From Urbifossiella sp046350095 (GTDB taxonomy: Bacteria; Planctomycetota; Planctomycetia; Gemmatales; Gemmataceae): a stretch of DNA of 64,000 nt. Under the pieces are notes generated by a model. The model did no database searches, was not told the DNA's origin, and saw nothing but the letters and a program-made list of their open reading frames with translations. Positions within the stretch are counted from its first letter, which is position 1, and every line of letters starts with the position of its first letter. This document shows positions 59,336 through 64,000 of this stretch, in pieces. The position numbers and the translations under genes are program-made. The stretch spans positions 868,001-932,000 of the forward strand of contig JAXMBA010000002.1 in assembly GCA_046350095.1 (NCBI GenBank), given 5' to 3'.

Positions 59336-60208
59336 TCACTCCACCGCCGCCACCTCACCCCCCGCCCGCGTCGCCAGGTCCGCCGGGACGCGCGGCGTCA
59401 CCGTGTCGCGGACGAAGCGGGCCGAGCCGTCGCCGAGCAGCACGCCGACGCCGCCGGGGTGCGGGCTGCACGCCGCCCACTTGTCCGGCCCGTTCAGCCG
59501 GAACGGCCCCTCGTCCACGGCCCAGAACGCCCCGCTGATCCACAGCCCGTACACGTCCTTCCGCGTCGCGCCGGCCCACACGCCGCCCCAGCGCACCTCC
59601 GTCAGGCACACCTCGGTGACGAACAGCGTGCCGGACAGCCCGTCGGCCACGTCGGCGACGCGCACCTTGCTGTTGCGGAACAGCACGCCGGTGGGGTCGG
59701 CCAGGTCGGTAATCATGAGCCCCTTCGGGCCCGGCCCCGTCTTCGGCCGGCCCCAGCCGACGCCGCGGTAGCTCGCGGTGGCGTGGCCGTCGTAGTTCGC
59801 GTTCGTCGCCGGCCCCGGGTCCGACGGGCAGCGGTAGACCGGCAGCGGCGTGAGGGTGTCGGCGGTGGGTGCGGGCGTGTCGGAGCCGCCGCCAGGGAGC
59901 GTGTTGTGCGGGTCGAGGCGGGCGTGGAGCGCGGGCTGTTCGACGAACGGCAGGAGGAACACGGCCCAGCCCCAGCCGGGGCCGGGGGCGCTGTCGGGCC
60001 GGGTGTCGCGGTAGCCGGGCGGGAAGCGGCCGTGCGCCGACTCGTAGCCGTGCAGGCCGAGGCCGATCTGCTTGAGGTTGTTCTGACACTTCAGCCGCGC
60101 CGCCGCCTCGCGGACCTTCTGCACGGCCGGCAGCAGCAGGCCGATTAACACCGCGACGATGGCGATGACGACGAGCAGTTCGATGAGTGTGAACGCACGC
60201 CGGGACAT
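59336..60208 (-). CDS. DUF1559 protein with type IV prepilin-like N-terminus
   Basis: 290 aa from ATG 60208 (MSRRAFTLIELLVVIAI), a classical prepilin cleavage and methylation signal with the FTLIELL helix. The remainder is the planctomycete DUF1559 domain (VREAAARLKCQNNLKQIGLGLHGYE; CPSDPGP), ending in the H-x9-DG motif HPGGVGVLLGDG. Proteins of this family are probably pseudopilin-like envelope proteins; many paralogues exist per planctomycete genome. It is single and convergent with the aldolase gene. Confidence 0.93.
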   Translation of the reverse strand: MSRRAFTLIELLVVIAIVAVLIGLLLPAVQKVREAAARLKCQNNLKQIGLGLHGYESAHGRFPPGYRDTRPDSAPGPGWGWAVFLLPFVEQPALHARLDPHNTLPGGGSDTPAPTADTLTPLPVYRCPSDPGPATNANYDGHATASYRGVGWGRPKTGPGPKGLMITDLADPTGVLFRNSKVRVADVADGLSGTLFVTEVCLTEVRWGGVWAGATRKDVYGLWISGAFWAVDEGPFRLNGPDKWAACSPHPGGVGVLLGDGSARFVRDTVTPRVPADLATRAGGEVAAVE

Positions 60209-60257
60209 GGCCGACCTCGCCGCGGGCGACCCTTGCACGTGGTGACTCGGCGGGCGC

Positions 60258-60575
60258 CTACTTTCGCCCGGTGATTTCGAGCCTGTCCGGCGCAGCGGCA
60301 CGACCGCCCAATAGCCCCACGAGCGCGCCGAGCGTGACCTTTAGGATGAAGTCGCAGGCGTCGGCGAACTTCGACTGGAGCGTGGTCGGCGGCTCCTTGC
60401 CGAACAGGGCGAGCAGCGCGAGGCCGACCAACGACAACATGAAAGCCACGGTCACGATCAGGACGAGCCCGGCGAACAGCCGGTTCTGGGTGATGACCGG
60501 CAGGGCAACTGGTCGCTTCGCAGGCGGCTTCGGCGCAGCCGGCGGCTTGTCCGAAGTGGGCGGGTCTTCGGGCAC
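60258..60575 (-). CDS. Small two-helix membrane protein, unknown
   Basis: 105 aa from GTG 60575. The N-terminal 27 residues are Pro/Lys-rich and cytoplasmic-like; two hydrophobic helices (LFAGLVLIVTVAFMLSLVGLA and FILKVTLGALVGLLGG) follow. No family is recognised. It lies 13 nt after the orphan gene at 60589-61284 on the same strand, so the two probably form a small operon. Confidence 0.65.
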   Translation of the reverse strand: MPEDPPTSDKPPAAPKPPAKRPVALPVITQNRLFAGLVLIVTVAFMLSLVGLALLALFGKEPPTTLQSKFADACDFILKVTLGALVGLLGGRAAAPDRLEITGRK

Positions 60576-60588
60576 GGCGGTCCTCGGG

Positions 60589-61284
60589 TCAGGCGCGGCT
60601 CAGCACGCGGCCGGTGCTCAGGTCGATCGTCGTCTCGGAGAGCGGGTGGCGGACGGCCGACCACCACAGGTTCCACATCGCCCGGAGGTGCGCGAGCGGG
60701 GAGATGCGTATGGTCAGAACTTCCGCCCGCAACTGTTCAAGTGATCCGACCACCTCCGGCGTCATCCATTCAACGGAGCCATGGTTACACAACGCTGCAT
60801 AAATTTCAGGACCACCGGGGAACGCAAGTTGTGGGAAGGCGACGAGCAGCATTTGGGTTTGGACGATGATCCGTTGGTAGCGCGCTTCGACCTCCTTGAT
60901 GACCCACGAGCGTATCGGAGCTTGCCCCAGTCCGTCCACAATGCCGCGAACGCTTGCCCAGAGTAGCAGATTGGCCCAGAGAAGCCTCCATAGTGGCTCA
61001 CTCTCCAGAAGCCCCGTGCGTGGATCGGTGGATCGGACTCGAAGCACCTTTTCGATCGAATCGTCGAATTGAAGGTGCAGCGAATCGTGCGTGGCGAGTG
61101 TAGCTTCCCACTCTTGGCGAACGCTCTCCCAATCTAGCGCTTCCGTTTCCTGGCGTTGAGTCCGTTCGAGAACATCGGCAAACGGCTTCGGCAGTGGAAT
61201 GCGGAGCGCGACCACGGCGAGTTCCTCGCTTCCCGGTCCGTCAACGACACCATTGTACCACTGACGGACCAGAACTTCACTCAT
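60589..61284 (-). CDS. Orphan gene of low GC, unknown function
   Basis: 231 aa from ATG 61284 (MSEVLVRQWYNGVVDGPGSE). Base composition is about 57% G+C over 60780-61140 compared with over 70% around it, and codon use includes many A/T-ending codons, a sign of transfer. A hydrophobic Trp/Leu-rich stretch (PLWRLLWANLLLWASVRGIV) near residue 98 could be buried or membrane-associated. I recognise no domain. Followed by a small membrane protein. Candidates include a defence-type or plasmid-borne gene, but nothing in the sequence supports a particular role. Confidence 0.75.
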   Translation of the reverse strand: MSEVLVRQWYNGVVDGPGSEELAVVALRIPLPKPFADVLERTQRQETEALDWESVRQEWEATLATHDSLHLQFDDSIEKVLRVRSTDPRTGLLESEPLWRLLWANLLLWASVRGIVDGLGQAPIRSWVIKEVEARYQRIIVQTQMLLVAFPQLAFPGGPEIYAALCNHGSVEWMTPEVVGSLEQLRAEVLTIRISPLAHLRAMWNLWWSAVRHPLSETTIDLSTGRVLSRA

Positions 61285-61292
61285 CACCGGCG

Positions 61293-62345
61293 TCAGTCCC
61301 GCCGGGTCACAGCCACGGGCCGCGCCTCCAGCTGGCTCGGCACCCAGCCCAGCCGCTCGTGCTCGACCTTCCCGTGAAGCTCGTTGTACACGTGCTTCAC
61401 GCTGTCCTTGTTCATCTGCGGGCCGGCCACGTCCACGCCGGTCCACTCCTTGTACCACGGGAAGTTCAGCCCCGCCGTGATGTCCTCCAGGCTCTTCTTC
61501 GCGTCGATGCCGGCCTGCACGCCCGCCCGCAGCTCGGTGAAGTAGCGCACCTCCGTCTTCAGCAGGTCCTTCCGCGCCAGCTTGCCGTGGCCGGGGCAGA
61601 TCACGTCCACGTCCAGCTTGTGCATCTCGTTCAGGCAGCGGATCCAGCTCGCCGAGTTGCTGTGGCCCATGAAGTTGTACGCCCCGTTCACGCACGCATC
61701 GCCGGTGCACAGGATCTTGTGCTTCGGCAGGTACGCCACCGCGTCGCCGATGGTGTGGCTGTGGCCGAAGTGCCGGAACTCCACCCGCTGCGTGCCGTCG
61801 TCCAGCACGTAGGTGTCGTCGAACGGGATGTCCACCTGCTTGAGCGTCGTCTTCTTCAGGTCGTCGCGGGCGTCCTTCCCGGTGCTCGCCTCCTCCCACT
61901 GCTTCGGGCCGTTCACCGACAGCAGCCGGGCCGCGTTCTTGTGCGCCACGATCTTGGCGCCCTCCTTCGCCCACACGCTGTTCCCGTAGGCGTGGTCGCC
62001 GTGGTGGTGCGTGTCGAGGACGTAGCGGATCGGCTTGTCGGTCGTCTTCTTGATCGCCGCCACCACGTCGGCGGCCTCCTTCGGGAAGTTGGCGTCGATG
62101 ACGACGACGTAGTCCTTGAACACGACCCACGTGTGGTTCGACCCCCCGAACGGGATTTTCGGGTCGGCGGCGCTGATGGACGACAGCCGGAAGAACACGC
62201 CGGGGGCGATCTCCTTCACGTCGTTGAACTGCATCTCGGGGATGGGGAGCGGCCCCTGCGCGGCGGGGGCGGGGCGGTCGCCGTGCAGGTACAGGACGGC
62301 GGCGAGAATCGCCGGGACGAGGGCCAGCGGCAGGACGCGCTTCAT
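61293..62345 (-). CDS. Metallo-beta-lactamase-fold hydrolase, exported
   Basis: 350 aa from ATG 62345 with an N-terminal signal (LPLALVPAILAAVLYLHG). The metal site is THHHGDHAYG (HxHxDH) near residue 112, with FRHFGHSHTIGDAV and LCTGDACVNG downstream, and DVICPGHGKL near 240, giving the full set of MBL metal ligands. The family hydrolyses esters, lactams or thioesters; subgroup unassigned. Single, minus strand, eight nt upstream of the orphan gene, so it may drive its transcription. Confidence 0.87.
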   Translation of the reverse strand: MKRVLPLALVPAILAAVLYLHGDRPAPAAQGPLPIPEMQFNDVKEIAPGVFFRLSSISAADPKIPFGGSNHTWVVFKDYVVVIDANFPKEAADVVAAIKKTTDKPIRYVLDTHHHGDHAYGNSVWAKEGAKIVAHKNAARLLSVNGPKQWEEASTGKDARDDLKKTTLKQVDIPFDDTYVLDDGTQRVEFRHFGHSHTIGDAVAYLPKHKILCTGDACVNGAYNFMGHSNSASWIRCLNEMHKLDVDVICPGHGKLARKDLLKTEVRYFTELRAGVQAGIDAKKSLEDITAGLNFPWYKEWTGVDVAGPQMNKDSVKHVYNELHGKVEHERLGWVPSQLEARPVAVTRRD

Positions 62346-62416
62346 GTCGGCTTCCGGGAGGAACGGAGTGATCAAGCGTACCCCGCGGCGGGGCCGGCGG
62401 GCAAGCGCGAACACCG

Positions 62417-62773
62417 TCACTCGACCGGGGCGTCCCAGTCGCCGCCGCCGCCAACGGGGTCGTCCAGGTCGGTGCCGCAGTAGGGGCAGAAGCGCACCTT
62501 CGGGTCGGTCCGCCACACGCCCTTCTGCGTCAGCAGCACCCCGAGGTTGCCGCGGCACCACGGGCAGCGGAACAGGAACTTCTGCCCGGCGATGACCGTG
62601 GCCACGAATACCGCCACGCCCGGCACCACCACGGCCGTGACCGCCGGGCCGTCGAGCCCGGCCCCGACCAGCAGCGGCAGCCCCGCCAGGCCGCCCACGA
62701 GCAGGACGATCCCGACGGCGACGCCGCCGAACACCCATCGCTTCCGCCGGTTCAGGTACTCGCGTCCGGTCAT
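62417..62773 (-). CDS. Two-helix membrane protein with zinc ribbon
   Basis: 118 aa. Two hydrophobic helices (about 14-36 and 44-62) precede a zinc ribbon with Cys70, Cys73 (CPWC) and Cys96, Cys99 (CPYC). No further family is recognised. Probably a small metal-binding membrane protein; function unknown. Confidence 0.7.
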   Translation of the reverse strand: MTGREYLNRRKRWVFGGVAVGIVLLVGGLAGLPLLVGAGLDGPAVTAVVVPGVAVFVATVIAGQKFLFRCPWCRGNLGVLLTQKGVWRTDPKVRFCPYCGTDLDDPVGGGGDWDAPVE

Positions 62774-62782
62774 GGCCTCAAC

Positions 62783-63115
62783 CTACCGGCCGGCCGCCGG
62801 CCCCGCAACGATCGGATCGGGGGGCAGGGTGACGGCCGCGCCGTCGCCGACGACGGTGGCCCAGGCGCGGACGCGCCACGCGGTGACGAGGCCGTTGCGG
62901 ACGTAGGGGTCGGCCCGGGCGAAGGCCTCGGCGGCGGCCGGCGAGTCGCCGCGGAAGAGGAGCACGGCCCCGTCGGCGGGGTCGGCGAGGGCGCCGCCAA
63001 GGACCAGTTCGCCGCGGGAGTGCGCCGCCCGTGCCAGCGCCAGGTGATCGGCCCGGAGCGGGGCGCGACGCTCCACGTAGTCCGTAACCACTTCATAGAA
63101 GAGGAGATAGTGCAT
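62783..63115 (-). CDS. YciI-family protein
   Basis: 110 aa from ATG 63115 (MHYLLFYEVVTDYVERRAP). The YCII fold is seen in HLALARAAHSRGELVLGGAL, followed by ADPADGAVLLFRGDSPAAAE and DPYVRNGLV, the conserved His/Asp positions of the family. The family is small and soluble, and its enzymatic role is not established. Nine nt separate it from the zinc-ribbon gene downstream, so both probably share an mRNA. Confidence 0.87.
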   Translation of the reverse strand: MHYLLFYEVVTDYVERRAPLRADHLALARAAHSRGELVLGGALADPADGAVLLFRGDSPAAAEAFARADPYVRNGLVTAWRVRAWATVVGDGAAVTLPPDPIVAGPAAGR

Positions 63116-63166
63116 GCCTGAGCCCCGCCAAGACATTCTATCCGTGGTCGATCTGGCGACGTGACA

Positions 63167-63202
63167 TGTTTCCGCGACCTGGTGGGAGGGGCGGCCGAAA
63201 CA
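63167..63202. repeat. Extragenic palindrome, family P copy 2
   Basis: Arms TGTTTC and GAAACA enclose a core like that of 13806-13844, with about 80% identity over 45 nt. It begins 23 nt after the thpR stop codon, in the same orientation as copy 1 relative to its gene. Confidence 0.65.
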
Positions 63203-63224
63203 ATTATTTCCGCTCGCGGGTGGG

Positions 63225-63797
63225 TCAGCCGGTGAGTTCGGCGCGGCCGAGGACGGCGTACTCGGGGCCGCCGCGGCGCAGCTCGCTGCTGTACACGCAC
63301 ACCTCGTCCACCGTGGTGCGGCCGCCGTCCCACGCCAGCAGCTTCGGCAGCTCCGCCGCGAGGGTGAACCCGTCGGCCTCGCCCTTCACGCGGCCGAGCG
63401 TCAGGTGCGGGGTGTAGTCGCGCTCCTCCTTGCGGTACAGCCCCAGGTCGAGCAGCTTCGCCTCGATCGCGGTGTGCAGCCGACGCAGCGGCTCGGCGCC
63501 GTCGGTGATGCCGCCCCACAGCACCTTCGGCCGGCGCGCCGTCGGGAAGGCGCCGACGCCCGACACGCGCAGCGGGAACGGCGGCTCGGTCGCGGCCGCG
63601 GCCTCGACGGCGCGGCACACCGGCAGGATGTCGCGGTCGTCGAGCTCGCCGAGGAACAGGAGGGTGACGTGCATGCCGTCCTCGGCGGCCCACTTCACGC
63701 CGGCGCCGGTGCGGGCGAGCTGCTGCTGCAGCGCGACCGCCTTGCGGCGCACCTCGGCCCCGACCCCGACGCCGATGAACGAACGGACGCGACCCAT
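63225..63797 (-). CDS. thpR: RNA 2',3'-cyclic phosphodiesterase (2H phosphoesterase)
   Basis: 190 aa from ATG 63797 (MGRVRSFIGVGVGAEVRRKA). Two HxT motifs, His43-Thr45 (HVTLLFLG) and His131-Thr133 (HLTLGRV), form the 2H active site; the length and N-terminus match ThpR/LigT. It opens cyclic phosphates at RNA ends, in the cytoplasm. It starts five nt after the PfkB gene stop, so the two are cotranscribed. Confidence 0.9.
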   Translation of the reverse strand: MGRVRSFIGVGVGAEVRRKAVALQQQLARTGAGVKWAAEDGMHVTLLFLGELDDRDILPVCRAVEAAAATEPPFPLRVSGVGAFPTARRPKVLWGGITDGAEPLRRLHTAIEAKLLDLGLYRKEERDYTPHLTLGRVKGEADGFTLAAELPKLLAWDGGRTTVDEVCVYSSELRRGGPEYAVLGRAELTG

Positions 63798-63802
63798 GAG
63801 TG

Positions 63803-64000
63803 TTACCGGAGTCCTTCGGCCCAGAAGTCCTTCGCCCCGTGGTGGAGGCGGGCGCCGATCTGCGTGATGACCTTCATCGCCAGCAGGTTCGCCGCCCGCG
63901 CCGCCTTCTCCGGGGCGACGCCGTGCGTGACGCCGTACAGGAACGCCCCCGCGAACATGTCGCCGGCGCCGGTCAGGTCCTTCGGCTCGCACGGGAATGC
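63803..64000 (-). CDS. PfkB-family carbohydrate/nucleoside kinase, C-terminal end (5' end outside window)
   Basis: Only the last 65 residues are in the window. The PfkB signature DLTGAGDMFAGAFLYG stands near the start, with the catalytic Asp of GAGD, then a helical tail ending in FWAEGLR before a TAA stop. The family phosphorylates sugars or adenosine with ATP; DMFAGAFLYG resembles the adenosine kinase-like branch. Partial because of the window edge, not truncated. Confidence 0.88.
   Translation of the reverse strand, partial: AFPCEPKDLTGAGDMFAGAFLYGVTHGVAPEKAARAANLLAMKVITQIGARLHHGAKDFWAEGLR

Overview
This window is very GC-rich (roughly 70% or more, with strong G/C preference at third codon positions) and dense with protein genes. 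It almost certainly comes from a planctomycete of the Gemmata/Gemmataceae type. The evidence is a PSD1/planctomycete cytochrome gene followed by DUF1501, a DUF1559 prepilin-like protein, several large Ser/Thr kinases with TPR, WD40 or beta-helix tails, an ECF sigma factor fused to WD40 repeats, and a giant repeat protein whose N-terminus carries an LEEVEDRVVPA motif. The taxonomic call is inference. No rRNA, tRNA, CRISPR array, transposase or phage gene was recognised.

Layout. 1-13478 (minus) is one uninterrupted reading frame of at least 4,492 codons. It encodes a putative surface or secreted protein with beta-strand passenger repeats, a LamG domain, several beta-propellers, PKD-like domains and RTX-type calcium-binding repeats, and it leaves the window before its stop. 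13.8-23.1 kb holds a kinase-TPR protein, two GT-B glycosyltransferases, a VWA membrane protein translationally coupled to a mini membrane protein, and an SDR. 23.1-33.0 kb holds a U32 RNA-hydroxylation-type protein, a kinase-zinc ribbon-WD40 receptor, a pair of HtrA-like proteins (one intact, one lacking its catalytic residues) and a secreted proline-rich-tailed protein. 33.1-41 kb holds the PSD1/DUF1501 pair and a kinase-beta-helix gene interrupted by an apparent frameshift. 41-46.3 kb holds hemC, a tandem ABC ATPase, an S9 peptidase and a HIT protein. 46.5-52 kb holds a thioredoxin-fold protein, an ABC-2 exporter, a beta-propeller protein and metK. 52-64 kb holds a DUF4139 protein, the sigma-WD40 fusion, a Gfo/Idh oxidoreductase and HpcH aldolase, a DUF1559 pseudopilin, a low-GC orphan gene, an MBL hydrolase, small proteins, thpR and the end of a PfkB kinase.

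Almost every gap that is not a promoter carries a palindromic, non-coding element. Two MITE-like families (A, about 133 bp; B, about 172 bp) occur twice each, and one A and one B lie side by side upstream of hemC. A third palindrome sits in frame inside the tandem ABC ATPase gene and encodes its interdomain linker. Two genes end on stop codons at the edges of such elements. A short palindrome (family P) lies about 25 nt after the stop codon of two unrelated genes. This insertion behaviour, together with the giant ORF, the sigma-WD40 fusion and the degenerate HtrA protein, is the most notable content. Signal-transduction genes (three kinases and one sigma fusion, each with a predicted membrane segment followed by a repeat or sensor domain) suggest extensive envelope sensing, but no physical link between them and the surface proteins is shown here.
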